Origin: an uncultured Deferribacteraceae bacterium
GTDB taxonomy: Bacteria; Chrysiogenota; Deferribacteres; Deferribacterales; Mucispirillaceae
DNA: 64,000 nucleotides
NCBI GenBank assembly: GCA_947041165.1
Contig: CAMRCY010000001.1
Span: forward strand, 1-64,000
Direction of reading: 5' to 3'
Shown here: piece by piece, positions 8,141 through 17,236 of the stretch
How positions within the stretch are numbered: the stretch's first letter is position 1
How the letters are laid out: each line of letters starts with the position of its first letter
The notes under the pieces: generated by a model
Told to the model about the DNA's origin: nothing
What the model saw: the letters and a program-made list of their open reading frames with translations, nothing else
Databases searched by the model: none
Position numbers and translations under genes: made by a program

Positions 8141-8913
8141 TGAGTGATATAATTTGCAATATAAAGATAGGAAGTAATAGTTTAGTACGAGGAATTGAAT
8201 CGTTAATTATATCATCTGATATATCAACTCATGCAACAACTGCGAAGATAGAATTAACTTTAGAGAATGAGATGATAGCATCTGTGTTAAAAAAAGATGC
8301 ACGTATGATTATAGATTATGGAACGTCGGATAATAACAGAACAATCTCTATGGTTATCGAAGAGGCAAGTTATACAGTTGATAATAAGTTTAAAATATTT
8401 GCAATGACAGATGGCAGAAATCTTACGCTATCAAAAGTGAAAGAGTCATATAACGACGAGTCAAGTTCTGCAATTATCAAACGCTTAGTGTTATCGGCAT
8501 CGTTAGTTGTTGGGTCAGTTAAACTTGATGATATTATCATACCTCATATTTTATTTAATGATTTAACGATAAAACAAGCAATTGATAAAGTGTTGTCTAC
8601 AGTTCAAGAATCAACAGGAATAGATGTTATTTATTTTGTAGATAGTGATGGCAAGTTTATGATGATGCCTAAAGAAATAGAGTTATCAACTCCTAAAATG
8701 ATGCTTACAACAGGTATAAATATATTGACTCATATATCCAATCCAGAGGTTATAGGATCGTCTGTTTTAGAGACAGTTATTAATCCTAAATTAGAACAAA
8801 CAGACACAATTAAAATAGATGACACAAGGAAGAAAATAAATAAATTAGCTTCAGTAATTGCAATAGAGCATAGCATTATTAAAGGTATTGCTAGAAGCAA
8901 GGTATGGTATTGA
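8140..8913 (+). CDS. Baseplate hub protein (gp27/gpD-like)
   Basis: 257 residues. It follows the pattern of gp27/gpD-type hubs: an N-terminal strand domain that docks to the tube (ICNIKIGSNSL...SLIISSDIS), a helical insert (ESYNDESSSAIIKRLVLSAS) and a later domain with LTIKQAIDKVLSTVQESTGIDVIYFVDSDGKFMMMP, a motif common in hub proteins of Mu-like and P2-like tails. It forms a trimer carrying the spike. It is shorter than P2 gpD (about 390 residues). It precedes the spike gene by one base. Confidence 0.7.
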   Translation: MSDIICNIKIGSNSLVRGIESLIISSDISTHATTAKIELTLENEMIASVLKKDARMIIDYGTSDNNRTISMVIEEASYTVDNKFKIFAMTDGRNLTLSKVKESYNDESSSAIIKRLVLSASLVVGSVKLDDIIIPHILFNDLTIKQAIDKVLSTVQESTGIDVIYFVDSDGKFMMMPKEIELSTPKMMLTTGINILTHISNPEVIGSSVLETVINPKLEQTDTIKIDDTRKKINKLASVIAIEHSIIKGIARSKVWY

Positions 8914-8914
8914 T

Positions 8915-9481
8915 ATGAGTAGTAGAGAAGAGATTAAAAGTATTTTAACATCAATATTAAGTGAGTTATATCCACACCCTGCAACAATTCGCAAGGCAAA
9001 AGTTATAACAACATATGATGCAGAGGATACATATCTTTGTGATGTTGAAATATTAAATAACGATGAAAGTGTTGATGATAGTTATCCTATGATATCTAAG
9101 GTACGTATACCACAGATAATCGCAGGAGATGGTAGAGGAATAATCGCACCACCAGCAGTTGATAGTTTATGTGATATATCATTTTACAATGGTGATATCA
9201 ATTATCCTGTTGTGTCAAACTTTAGAGTAACAACATCATTTGCAAAAGCAAAGATGGACGAGCTTCATATAGCGAACTCAAGTAAGACATTTATCAAGAT
9301 GGATAAAGAAGGGATCACAACTGTAAAAAGTGACAAAGTATATGTTGACGCTGATAAAGTTTATTTAAGTGCAAAAGTAGGAGATGAATCAAAAACATCT
9401 GCTTTTGTAACAGATAAGTGTATATGTGCATTTACAGGAGCCGTACACCCAACTGTTACTCAAAATGTTAAAGGAGTTTGA
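8915..9481 (+). CDS. Baseplate spike protein (gpV/Mu gp45-like)
   Basis: 188 residues from ATG 8915, which is preferred over an upstream start at 8888 that would overlap the hub gene. The N-terminal part holds an OB-fold-like region (RKAKVITTYDAEDTYLCDVEIL, then RIPQIIAGDGRGIIAPPAVDSLCDISFYNGD), the signature of gpV/gp45 spikes. A repetitive strand segment follows (KTFIKMDKEGITTVKSDKVYVDADKVYLSAK), consistent with a trimeric beta-helix needle. The C terminus (CICAFTGAVHPT) resembles a PAAR-like iron-binding tip. It would be the membrane-piercing tip. Confidence 0.8.
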   Translation: MSSREEIKSILTSILSELYPHPATIRKAKVITTYDAEDTYLCDVEILNNDESVDDSYPMISKVRIPQIIAGDGRGIIAPPAVDSLCDISFYNGDINYPVVSNFRVTTSFAKAKMDELHIANSSKTFIKMDKEGITTVKSDKVYVDADKVYLSAKVGDESKTSAFVTDKCICAFTGAVHPTVTQNVKGV

Positions 9482-9482
9482 T

Positions 9483-9728
9483 ATGGGTTCAGATAAAACA
9501 AAAATTGAAAATGCGATAATAGATAAATTAGAAAGTCTATATTGGAAAGATTATAAAAAAACTGATGAAATGAAATGTTTCATAGATGCTGTTGCTACAG
9601 CCGTTGGTTTGGCAGTTACAGATGAGATAAACACCACGCTTTTAAAATCAAAAGTAATGGGCACATGCCCTCCAGGTACTGCTGGTGGTCCGCTCACAGG
9701 AGGTAACATTGTCTTACCAAAACAATAA
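9483..9728 (+). CDS. Small baseplate-associated protein, unknown
   Basis: 81 residues from ATG 9483, one base after the spike gene stop; an upstream in-frame start at 9426 lies within the spike gene and lacks support. The N-terminal half is helical and charged. The C terminus ends in a Gly/Pro-rich segment (GTCPPGTAGGPLTGGNIV) seen in small proteins next to spike genes in Mu-like clusters. No enzymatic motif. The last 20 bases overlap the start of the gp25-like gene. Confidence 0.55.
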   Translation: MGSDKTKIENAIIDKLESLYWKDYKKTDEMKCFIDAVATAVGLAVTDEINTTLLKSKVMGTCPPGTAGGPLTGGNIVLPKQ

Positions 9729-10131
9729 CCAGAATAACAATGATATTTTCGGTTCAGATATTTATATGGATGCTGATTTCAAGCCATCTATATTAAATAA
9801 CGGAGAACTCAGATTAGTTACAGGTGTAGAAACTATACTTCAAGATATCAGATTAAGACTTATAACATTGAAGGGTACACTATTTTACGACTCTACATAC
9901 GGATCAGAATTGCCATTATTTATGCAAGATGATGAAGTTGATAATACATCAATATCATCTGAAGTAGCTAGATCTTTAGAAGCAGATCCAAGGGTAGAGC
10001 CGTATTCAGTATCAACAGTAATAGAGAAAAATATGGATGAAATATCTATAATAGTTAATTTTCAATTGATAGGTGATGATACTCCACACAACATAACGTT
10101 ACCTAGAATAAATTTTTTACAAGAAGGATAA
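9709..10131 (+). CDS. Baseplate wedge protein gp25/gpW-like (Mu gp46)
   Basis: 140 residues if read from the TTG at 9709, which has a GGAGGT Shine-Dalgarno sequence 4 bases before it. The reading frame is open further upstream to 9685 but lacks a ribosome site there. The core segment (LVTGVETILQDIRLRLITLKGTLFYDSTYGSELP) is diagnostic of gp25-like wedge proteins: a conserved helix followed by the GSDLYD-type loop. It links sheath to baseplate and starts sheath assembly. Confidence 0.85.
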   Translation: MSYQNNNQNNNDIFGSDIYMDADFKPSILNNGELRLVTGVETILQDIRLRLITLKGTLFYDSTYGSELPLFMQDDEVDNTSISSEVARSLEADPRVEPYSVSTVIEKNMDEISIIVNFQLIGDDTPHNITLPRINFLQEG

Positions 10132-10135
10132 AGAT

Positions 10136-11467
10136 ATGAATAAATTAAATAAATCAGTTGATGATATTAGAAAAGAACTATTTGAGTTTATTGAAAGCAA
10201 GCAAGATGATTATATTAAAAAGGGTTTTTTGCCGACTAAAATAAACCTTAATAAAGGTATTCTTAGAGGTATGTTAGAGGTGTTTATTTTTGGTATTTGG
10301 CAACTATACAATACGATGTCAAAGATACTTATGCAGGCGATACCTATTCACTCAACAGGTGATTGGCTAAAGCTTCATGCAGAGTCAGTAGGGCTTACTC
10401 CAAAAAAGAAAACTAAGGCGATAGGGGTTGTTCAGTTTACTAGAGATATTCGTAAAACAGGAAATATTAATATAGCTCAAAATAAGATCGTTGGAACACT
10501 TCCAGATGGATTAGGTCAAGTATACCGTTATGCCGTAACTAAAGATACTGTGTTATTAGCTGATAAAAAAACTGTGTTCGTAGAAGTTGAGTCAGAAGAT
10601 TATGGAGAAAAAGTTAATGCAGAACATGGAATGATAACACAACTTATAACGCCTATTCCTGGTATAAGTTCCGTTATGAATATTAAAGTTCCAGTACTCA
10701 ATCCTCTAAATGGAAACACATTAATTAGTTGGTTAATAAGCGAGGGTACAGACGATGAAAGCGATACTTTATTGCGTGAAAGATATATAGCGCAATGGCA
10801 TCGTATAACGGGTGTTACGAGTAATGCTTATATAGCTGCAGCACTTTCTGTTAATGCCGTAACATCTGTTTCAGTAGAGGATCAACATCCTAGAGGACAA
10901 GGCACAATAGATATCTATATAAGAACATCTGCCAAAGAGGAAGGAGCTGGAGATACAGTGAAAGATGTTGAGAATGCAATTATGAAAGAGATTATGATTA
11001 ATGATGATGTCAAAGTTATGAACGCTCTTAATCATAATATTGATATAGAGATGGAGGTTGAATCGAAAGGTGTAAATTTAGAAAACCTCAAAGATACTAT
11101 AAAGAATACAGTAAAAGCATATATAGACACATTGGTAATTGGTGAAGATGTAGTACGAGATAAAGTAGCTTCTACCATTATAAATCTTGAAGGTGTTCGT
11201 AAAATAAATTGGCTATGCTTTAGTAAAGCACCGATACATTTAACACCTATAGAACCTATAGATCCGTCATTACCTGTAGATCCAGATGTTCCAGCAGAGA
11301 CACTTTCATCTGTAGACTCAACAGTTCAGGCAGAGTTAGTTTTAGAATCAATAGTTGTCGCACGAAGCGAACTTGCACAAATTTGTTGTCTTAAGATCAC
11401 AACAAAAGAGTTTGTAGAAGAGCTTGACGAGGCTATTACAAATAGTTTTAAAGTAGAGAAAATCTAA
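10136..11467 (+). CDS. Baseplate J-like protein (gpJ/Mu gp47)
   Basis: 443 residues. The conserved core (HSTGDWLKLHAESVGLTPKKKTKAIG, then LISEGTDDESDTLLRERYIAQWHRITGVTSNAYIAAALSVNAV) is the baseplate_J signature. It forms the wedge arms that hold the fibres and transmit contraction. A Pro/Asp-rich stretch (IEPIDPSLPVDPDVPAETLS, about residues 376-395) interrupts the C-terminal part, apparently an insertion or linker. Five bases separate it from the gp25-like gene, as in a Mu-type operon. Confidence 0.9.
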   Translation: MNKLNKSVDDIRKELFEFIESKQDDYIKKGFLPTKINLNKGILRGMLEVFIFGIWQLYNTMSKILMQAIPIHSTGDWLKLHAESVGLTPKKKTKAIGVVQFTRDIRKTGNINIAQNKIVGTLPDGLGQVYRYAVTKDTVLLADKKTVFVEVESEDYGEKVNAEHGMITQLITPIPGISSVMNIKVPVLNPLNGNTLISWLISEGTDDESDTLLRERYIAQWHRITGVTSNAYIAAALSVNAVTSVSVEDQHPRGQGTIDIYIRTSAKEEGAGDTVKDVENAIMKEIMINDDVKVMNALNHNIDIEMEVESKGVNLENLKDTIKNTVKAYIDTLVIGEDVVRDKVASTIINLEGVRKINWLCFSKAPIHLTPIEPIDPSLPVDPDVPAETLSSVDSTVQAELVLESIVVARSELAQICCLKITTKEFVEELDEAITNSFKVEKI

Positions 11468-11489
11468 GAAATTAATTAAGGAAAAGCTA

Positions 11490-12086
11490 ATGCAATATTT
11501 TTATAAATATTTTTTTAAAGTTTTAAATTTCATACCACTTTATAAGAAATCTGCTTTATCACTTATTATTGAGGCGTTAGCTGAATATTTTGATAAAGCA
11601 AGAGAGGATATTATATATCTTCAAAATCAGTTCATTGTAAGTTTGGCGGATGATGAATATATTCCAGATTATGCACGTTCTCGAGGAATACTTCGTTCTA
11701 AATATGATTATAAAGATAAGAAAATAGCCAAAGAGTTTCGTCACAGAGTTGCTAATGCTTATACATGGAATTTGTTAGCAGGCAAACATAAAGGTGTTGA
11801 GAAAATATTATCAACATATGGTTTTAAAGGTTTTAGTATTAGTAACTATTGGAATATCAATAATGCCCGTTGGGCAGAGTTTGATGTTGTCTATGGTACT
11901 AATGAGCTTTTTGATGATGGGGCTGGACTTGCAGAGCTGGTTAATTATTATAAACCTGCAAGAAGTAAAATAAGACAGATACGTTTTCCAACTAGCATCA
12001 ATGCTATAAGTTACCAAGGATCATTTTTACGAGTACATCAAAGTATTATTTTAAGTAATTATGAAAAAGAGGAGCAAAGTTTATGA
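11490..12086 (+). CDS. Tail protein I-like (gpI/Mu gp48)
   Basis: 198 residues. The conserved part LIIEALAEYFDKAREDIIYLQNQFIVSLADDEYIPDYARSRGI and the later ANAYTWNLLAGKHKGVEKILSTYGF match the tail protein I family, which joins baseplate wedge to the tail fibre. It lies between gpJ-like and fibre genes as in P2 and Mu. Its stop overlaps the ATG of fibre 1 by four bases. Confidence 0.85.
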   Translation: MQYFYKYFFKVLNFIPLYKKSALSLIIEALAEYFDKAREDIIYLQNQFIVSLADDEYIPDYARSRGILRSKYDYKDKKIAKEFRHRVANAYTWNLLAGKHKGVEKILSTYGFKGFSISNYWNINNARWAEFDVVYGTNELFDDGAGLAELVNYYKPARSKIRQIRFPTSINAISYQGSFLRVHQSIILSNYEKEEQSL

Positions 12087-13285
12087 ACTTAAAATTAACA
12101 AAAAAAGCGATAGAAGAAAAAGATAAGCTAACTGCTAGAGAAATTTCATCAATCAATTTCTCTAAAATGGCAGTAGGCAGTGGGTTATATACGTCAGAAG
12201 AATTAGCAAATGAGATCACAGAGTTGAGAATGGTAGAAATCACAACTGAGATAGTTAATGTTTACCAAGAAATGGTTGATATTAAAAATGATGTACCAAA
12301 CATCGATGAAGAAACAGTGAAGAAAGAGAGTCAACTTTTCATCACATCAACATTTTTTAATAAGGATGTAGAGGAGAAGTTTGAAGTTAGAGAAGTTGGT
12401 ATTTATTTCATATCAAACGAAGATAAGCAAGAGTATTTATATGCATATTATATTGTAGCATCAACTGATACAGCAATAGCTATCGTGCAAGATAAATCTC
12501 TTCCACAATACATGCCGATATCTGTTAACACAAAACTATCTAATATTGATGAAGTAAATATTGCTGTTGTAAATGATATGCTAGTTGTTAATCAAGATGA
12601 GTTTAAAAGATATAAAGTAGATATTAAAAAACATATTGATGATGAAGATATAAGTATCAGAACATATGTTGATGAAGAAGATAGAAAGATTAAAACATCA
12701 ATAATTGAGCAAGATACAAGTATTCGAACATATATTAATGAACGAGATGCTATTGTTAAAACATATGTTGATGTAGAAGATGCAAAGATTGAAACTTTAG
12801 TAAACACAAAAGCAAACAGTAGTCATACTCACTCTTTATCATCAGGTTATCTTACTGGTGTTCTGCCAACCAGTAAAGGTGGAACAGGAAGAACAGATGG
12901 TGGTGCTAACGCATATGTTTATAGTAGCGCTAGTAATCCAACATATTTACTAGGAACAAGCTCTTCTAGTTCATACCCCACGCTATATAGGGTTAATGAA
13001 GATAGCTATATTAAACATATTAATATGCAATCATCTCAAGCGTATTCTAATCACGTAATTCACCAAGCTCCTTATAATGGATGGATAAGGGCGTATGTTC
13101 AGGGGAATTCTATGTCAGTGATTAAAATAGGTTCCCATCCAAGCTATATAAACGATAGCCTCGATTCAGCAATTGCATTTAGTTACAAGGGAGGAGGGTT
13201 TATATATGCTCCTATTCGAGCGGGTTACTATTTTAGGACAGAATGGTGCAATCTTGGAGTTAGATTATATAGGGAGGTTTCATAA
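12083..13285 (+). CDS. Tail fibre 1 (receptor-binding)
   Basis: 400 residues. The N-terminal part (residues 1 to about 185) is the baseplate-attachment domain shared with fibres 2-4. Then come coiled repeats around a DEEDRKIKT/YVDVED motif, a HTH iron-site-like motif (SSHTHSL) and a LPTSKGGTG segment typical of Phage_fiber_2-type shafts. The distal tip (about residues 270-400) is unique. Such tips decide which surface sugar or protein is recognised. The stop is immediately followed by its chaperone gene. Confidence 0.85.
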   Translation: MNLKLTKKAIEEKDKLTAREISSINFSKMAVGSGLYTSEELANEITELRMVEITTEIVNVYQEMVDIKNDVPNIDEETVKKESQLFITSTFFNKDVEEKFEVREVGIYFISNEDKQEYLYAYYIVASTDTAIAIVQDKSLPQYMPISVNTKLSNIDEVNIAVVNDMLVVNQDEFKRYKVDIKKHIDDEDISIRTYVDEEDRKIKTSIIEQDTSIRTYINERDAIVKTYVDVEDAKIETLVNTKANSSHTHSLSSGYLTGVLPTSKGGTGRTDGGANAYVYSSASNPTYLLGTSSSSSYPTLYRVNEDSYIKHINMQSSQAYSNHVIHQAPYNGWIRAYVQGNSMSVIKIGSHPSYINDSLDSAIAFSYKGGGFIYAPIRAGYYFRTEWCNLGVRLYREVS

Positions 13286-13675
13286 ATGTTTTTACCAGAA
13301 AAAATTGAAACGTATTTAGGTAGAGTAGTAGATTTTATTAATGAAGTTGAGTTGGAGAGCAAAAATCATTTCGATGATAACGGTGAGTTCACTCATTTTA
13401 CAGAGCATGTTGTTAAGTGGAATGCTACGGACAAACCACAGCCAACAGATGAACAGCTTGAGGCTATAACAGAATATGTTAATCCATATGCTAGTGCTGA
13501 AGTTAGAAGTAAAAGGGATCAATTAATATCAGAAACTGATTGGACAGAGCTAAATGATACTGTCGTGCCAAAGGCTACTAAAGCTAAGTATAAAGTGTAT
13601 AGACAAGCGTTAAGAGATATAACAAAACAGGCTGGTTTTCCTCATGATGTAGTGTTTCCAGAAAAGCCTGTTTAA
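13286..13675 (+). CDS. Tail fibre assembly chaperone, copy 1
   Basis: 129 residues. The C-terminal motif RSKRDQLISETDWTELND plus YRQALRDITKQAGFPHDVVFPEKP is the Phage_TAC/APC fibre-assembly chaperone signature. The first six residues differ from copy 2 (15168-15557); residues 7-129 are nearly identical, with a single seen change (HFDD/NFDD). Helps trimerise the fibre encoded just upstream; the gene abuts the fibre stop. Confidence 0.88.
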   Translation: MFLPEKIETYLGRVVDFINEVELESKNHFDDNGEFTHFTEHVVKWNATDKPQPTDEQLEAITEYVNPYASAEVRSKRDQLISETDWTELNDTVVPKATKAKYKVYRQALRDITKQAGFPHDVVFPEKPV

Positions 13676-13826
13676 AAGTAGTTGAATTAAAAATTTGAAA
13701 TAGTATACCTACCACCACCTGTTAATATATACGTTACGACTATTAACATATGTGTTAATAGGCTTGTTATAATTTAATCTAGTTTACACAGCATTAAGGA
13801 AACCAATTTAATATTAAGGAAAAATT
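13674..13826 (+). promoter_or_regulatory. Repeated inter-cassette spacer with palindrome and TATAAT, copy 1
   Basis: This 150-base spacer is repeated almost unchanged at 15556-15708. It contains a 9-bp inverted repeat (CTATTAACA/TGTTAATAG, 13740-13761, 4-base TATG centre) and a TATAAT at 13768-13773 with a possible TTAACA -35 19 bases upstream. It could give fibre 2 its own promoter and operator. A second possible pairing is CCTGTTAA with TTAATAGG. Confidence 0.5.
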
Positions 13827-15146
13827 ATGAATTTAAAATTAACAAAAAAAGCGATAGAAGAAAAAGATAAGCTAACAGCTAGAGAAATTTCATCAATCAA
13901 TTTCTCTAAAATGGCAGTAGGCAGTGGGTTATATACGTCAGAAGAATTAGCAAATGAGATCACAGAGTTAAGTACTGTAGAAATCACAACTGAGATAGTT
14001 AATGTGTATCAAGAAATGGTTGATATTAAAACTGATGTACCAAAGATCGCTGAAGAAACAGTTAAGAAAGAGAGCCAACTTTTCATCACATCAACATTTT
14101 TTAATAAGGATGTAGAGGAGAAATTTGAAGTTAGAGAAGTTGGTATTTACGCTATATCAAACGAAGATAAGCAAGAGTATTTATATGCATATTATATTGT
14201 AGCATCAACTGATACAGCAATAGCTATCGTGCAAGATAAATCTCTTCCACAATACATGCCGATATCTGTTAACACAAAACTATCTAATATTGATGAAGTA
14301 AATATTGCTGTTGTAAATGATATGCTAGTTGTTAATCAAGATGAGTTTAAAAGATATAAAGTAGATATTAAAAAACATATTGATGATGAAGATATAAGTA
14401 TCAGAACATATGTTGATACAGAAGATAGAAAGATTAAAACGTACATTGATGAACAAGATACGACTATTAGAAATACAAAATCTGATTTGAGTCATGGACA
14501 TAACTTAGCAGATGAAAATATAGATGGTATTCTACCAATATCTAAAGGTGGCACAGGAAATAATCAGTGCAGAGTATCCTCATTAAATGAGCACCATAAT
14601 GGCAACTACGGAATGGCTGAGTCACTCTTTTCCTTAGCGTTAGGTGATAACAGTAGAAGCACATCTACTTACTCAAGGAACTATAATAGACTTTACAGAT
14701 TAACAACAAATGCTACAACTGGTGCAAAAAGTTATAGTAACGATATACAAGTTTACAAAGCGACAACTTCAGATAATGCGAGTATATCAAATCAACTTAG
14801 ATCTGTTTATCACTACAGTCGTAGTAATTATATCTTAGGGTCATCATCTTCTAATGGTCTTGGACAATCTTATACTATGCCTCTACACAATTTCCAAACT
14901 AAGCCTGACTACAGTAATAGGACTGTTAGATCTCCACATACTAACTACACTGCAAGTAGAGCAGGTATCTTAATAGCTAGTTTAGCGTTTAATGGTGGGG
15001 TTGGACAAATATTAATCAATGGCACTGTTATTATTCAGTCACATTCTAATGGTGGTGGTGGAACATGGTTCTGGTTACCAGTTAGACAAGGTGATCGTTA
15101 TCAATTTGTTAATGCTTATGAAGGGTGGTTTGTCACTGACATATAA
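13827..15146 (+). CDS. Tail fibre 2 (receptor-binding)
   Basis: 439 residues. Residues 1-190 are almost identical to fibre 1, including the MNLKLTKKAIEEKDKLTARE start. Then come a GHNLADENIDGILPISKGGTGN shaft motif and a unique distal domain of about 180 residues, Ser/Tyr/Asn-rich, ending with a strand-rich block. The tip has no similarity that I can see to fibre 1. The shared base plus different tips suggests alternative host ranges. Confidence 0.85.
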   Translation: MNLKLTKKAIEEKDKLTAREISSINFSKMAVGSGLYTSEELANEITELSTVEITTEIVNVYQEMVDIKTDVPKIAEETVKKESQLFITSTFFNKDVEEKFEVREVGIYAISNEDKQEYLYAYYIVASTDTAIAIVQDKSLPQYMPISVNTKLSNIDEVNIAVVNDMLVVNQDEFKRYKVDIKKHIDDEDISIRTYVDTEDRKIKTYIDEQDTTIRNTKSDLSHGHNLADENIDGILPISKGGTGNNQCRVSSLNEHHNGNYGMAESLFSLALGDNSRSTSTYSRNYNRLYRLTTNATTGAKSYSNDIQVYKATTSDNASISNQLRSVYHYSRSNYILGSSSSNGLGQSYTMPLHNFQTKPDYSNRTVRSPHTNYTASRAGILIASLAFNGGVGQILINGTVIIQSHSNGGGGTWFWLPVRQGDRYQFVNAYEGWFVTDI

Positions 15147-15167
15147 ATACTAATAGGAGAGAATATT

Positions 15168-15557
15168 ATGGAACTATATAAAAAAATTGAAACGTATTTA
15201 GGTAGAGTAGTAGATTTTATTAATGAAGTCGAGTTAGAGAGCAAAAATAATTTCGATGATAACGGTGAGTTCACTCATTTTACAGAGCATGTTGTTAAGT
15301 GGAATGCTACGGACAAACCACAGCCAACAGATGAACAGCTTGAGGCTATAACAGAATATGTTAATCCATATGCTAGTGCTGAAGTTAGAAGTAAAAGGGA
15401 TCAATTAATATCAGAAACTGATTGGACAGAGCTAAATGATACTGTCGTGCCAAAGGCTACTAAAGCTAAGTATAAAGTGTATAGACAAGCGTTAAGAGAT
15501 ATAACAAAACAGGCTGGTTTTCCTCATGATGTAGTGTTTCCAGAAAAGCCTGTTTAA
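15168..15557 (+). CDS. Tail fibre assembly chaperone, copy 2
   Basis: 129 residues, nearly identical to the chaperone at 13286-13675 beyond residue 6 (initial MELYKK versus MFLPEK). Contains the same TDW and GFP-x-x-VVFPEKP motifs of fibre-assembly chaperones. It follows fibre 2 by 21 bases, after an AGGAGAG Shine-Dalgarno sequence. The close identity suggests a recent duplication of the fibre-chaperone cassette or ongoing recombination between copies. Confidence 0.88.
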   Translation: MELYKKIETYLGRVVDFINEVELESKNNFDDNGEFTHFTEHVVKWNATDKPQPTDEQLEAITEYVNPYASAEVRSKRDQLISETDWTELNDTVVPKATKAKYKVYRQALRDITKQAGFPHDVVFPEKPV

Positions 15558-15708
15558 AAGTAGTTGAATTAAAAAAATGAAATAGTGTACTTACCACCAC
15601 CTGTTAATATATATGTTACGACTATTAACATATGTGTTAACAGGCTTATTATAATTTGATCTAGTTTACACAGCATTAAGGAAACCAATTGAATATTAAG
15701 GAAAAATT
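15556..15708 (+). promoter_or_regulatory. Repeated inter-cassette spacer with palindrome and TATAAT, copy 2
   Basis: Near-copy of 13674-13826. The inner palindrome (15622-15643) has one changed base, T to C, which breaks a pair there. The same base makes the outer pair CCTGTTAA/TTAACAGG perfect. TATAAT is kept. The spacer lies before fibre 3. Confidence 0.5.
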
Positions 15709-17211
15709 ATGAATTTGAAATTAACAAAAAAAGCGATAGAAGAAAAAGATAAGCTAACAGCTGGAGAAATTTCATCAATCAACTTCTCTAAAATGGCATT
15801 AGGCAGTGGGTTGTATACGTCAGAAGAATTAGCAAATGAGATCACAGAGTTAAGTACGGTAAAAATCACAACAGATATAGCTGATGTGTATCAAGAAATG
15901 GTTGATATTAAAACTGATGTACCAAAGATCGCTGAAGAAACGGTTAAGAAAGAGAGCCAGTTTTTCATCACATCAACATTTTTTAATAAGGATGTAGAGG
16001 AGAAGTTTGAGGTTAGAGAAGTTGGTATTTATGCTATATCAAATAATGATGAGCAAGAGTATTTATATGCATATTATATTGTAGCATCGACAGATATAGC
16101 TATATCGATTATGCAAGACAAGTCTCTTCCACAATACACACCTGTATCAATTAATACAAAATTATCTAATATCGATCAGGTAAATATTACTGTCATAAAT
16201 GATATACTTGTGGTTCATGAAGATGAGTTTAAAAGATATAAAGTAGATATTAAAAAACATATTGATGATGAAGATATAAGTATCAGAACATATGTTGAAG
16301 AACAAGATACCGATATTCGAAATACCAAAGCTGATTTAATTCATGGACATAATTTAACAGATGAAAATATCACAGGTATCTTACCTATTACAAAAGGTGG
16401 CACAGGAAAAGATAACGGTGATGCAGAGTTCAATAACCTAAAAGTAAAGTCATTGCTTATAAATAACAAACCGATTTCAAGAGCTTGTGGTATGCCAAGC
16501 TATGCAACATCTGCGACACAATTATTTTCTGCAACTGGCTACACAAATAGAGGATTCTCTATACCAGAAGATGCTTGGTACAGATTTAATGTTAAAGGTG
16601 GTGGGGTATCGTCACATAGCACAGTAATGCCTTATGGTTTTTTTATTAGATATTTAGTTGCAGGTACATACTGCTATATAGGTGTTGGTGGAAGAGGTTC
16701 AGGTTACGGTGGTGGAGGGTCTACTACATTAAAGATAAATAATGAAGTTTTTGATATGCCAGGAAATGGATCAATGGGCGGTGGTGGTTCTGCTGGTGGT
16801 GGTGGCTATCATAGAGGTAATGGTGGTAATGGAGGATACGGTGGTAGTGGTGGTACATCAAGTAGTCTTGGAGGAAAGCCTGGTGGTATAGGTTTTCCAT
16901 TCGGCTCAGGCGGTGGAGATGGTCTTGATTCTTCAAGTGGCTCTGCTGGTGGTGGTGGTGCAGGTGGCGGTCTCTCTGGTGGTAGTAGTGCAGCCGGTAC
17001 TGGTGGTGGATTATATGGAGGTAATTTCCTTAGCGATATCTTCAGCGCTGGTTCTGGGGGGATTGGAGGTTTTGGTGTTGGTGCTGGTGGTATATCTGGT
17101 GGTGGTTTCGGTGGACATTTCCCAGCTGGTATGTCAATGAATGTTGACTTCTTAGGCTATACTCCAGGTAACACAGACGGCTACTGTCGCATATACAAAA
17201 TCAATTGGTAA
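15709..17211 (+). CDS. Tail fibre 3 with glycine-rich tip
   Basis: 500 residues. The first 185 are clearly homologous to fibres 1 and 2 with scattered changes. The shaft motif GHNLTDENITGILPITKGGTG follows. The tip (about residues 315-490) is very glycine-rich, with motifs such as GGGGSAGGGGYHRGNGGNGG separated by variable segments and ending GYCRIYKINW. Glycine-rich tips of this form occur in phage adhesins such as S16 gp38, where glycine strands pack as a polyglycine-II lattice and the loops bind the receptor. The same structure is inferred here, not shown. Confidence 0.82.
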   Translation: MNLKLTKKAIEEKDKLTAGEISSINFSKMALGSGLYTSEELANEITELSTVKITTDIADVYQEMVDIKTDVPKIAEETVKKESQFFITSTFFNKDVEEKFEVREVGIYAISNNDEQEYLYAYYIVASTDIAISIMQDKSLPQYTPVSINTKLSNIDQVNITVINDILVVHEDEFKRYKVDIKKHIDDEDISIRTYVEEQDTDIRNTKADLIHGHNLTDENITGILPITKGGTGKDNGDAEFNNLKVKSLLINNKPISRACGMPSYATSATQLFSATGYTNRGFSIPEDAWYRFNVKGGGVSSHSTVMPYGFFIRYLVAGTYCYIGVGGRGSGYGGGGSTTLKINNEVFDMPGNGSMGGGGSAGGGGYHRGNGGNGGYGGSGGTSSSLGGKPGGIGFPFGSGGGDGLDSSSGSAGGGGAGGGLSGGSSAAGTGGGLYGGNFLSDIFSAGSGGIGGFGVGAGGISGGGFGGHFPAGMSMNVDFLGYTPGNTDGYCRIYKINW

Positions 17212-17236
17212 AAAAAAATAAAGGAGAATATTAAAC

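Noticed and set aside
12592-12807. Minus-strand ORF within fibre 1
   Set aside because: Antisense of the repeated shaft region; no ribosome site.
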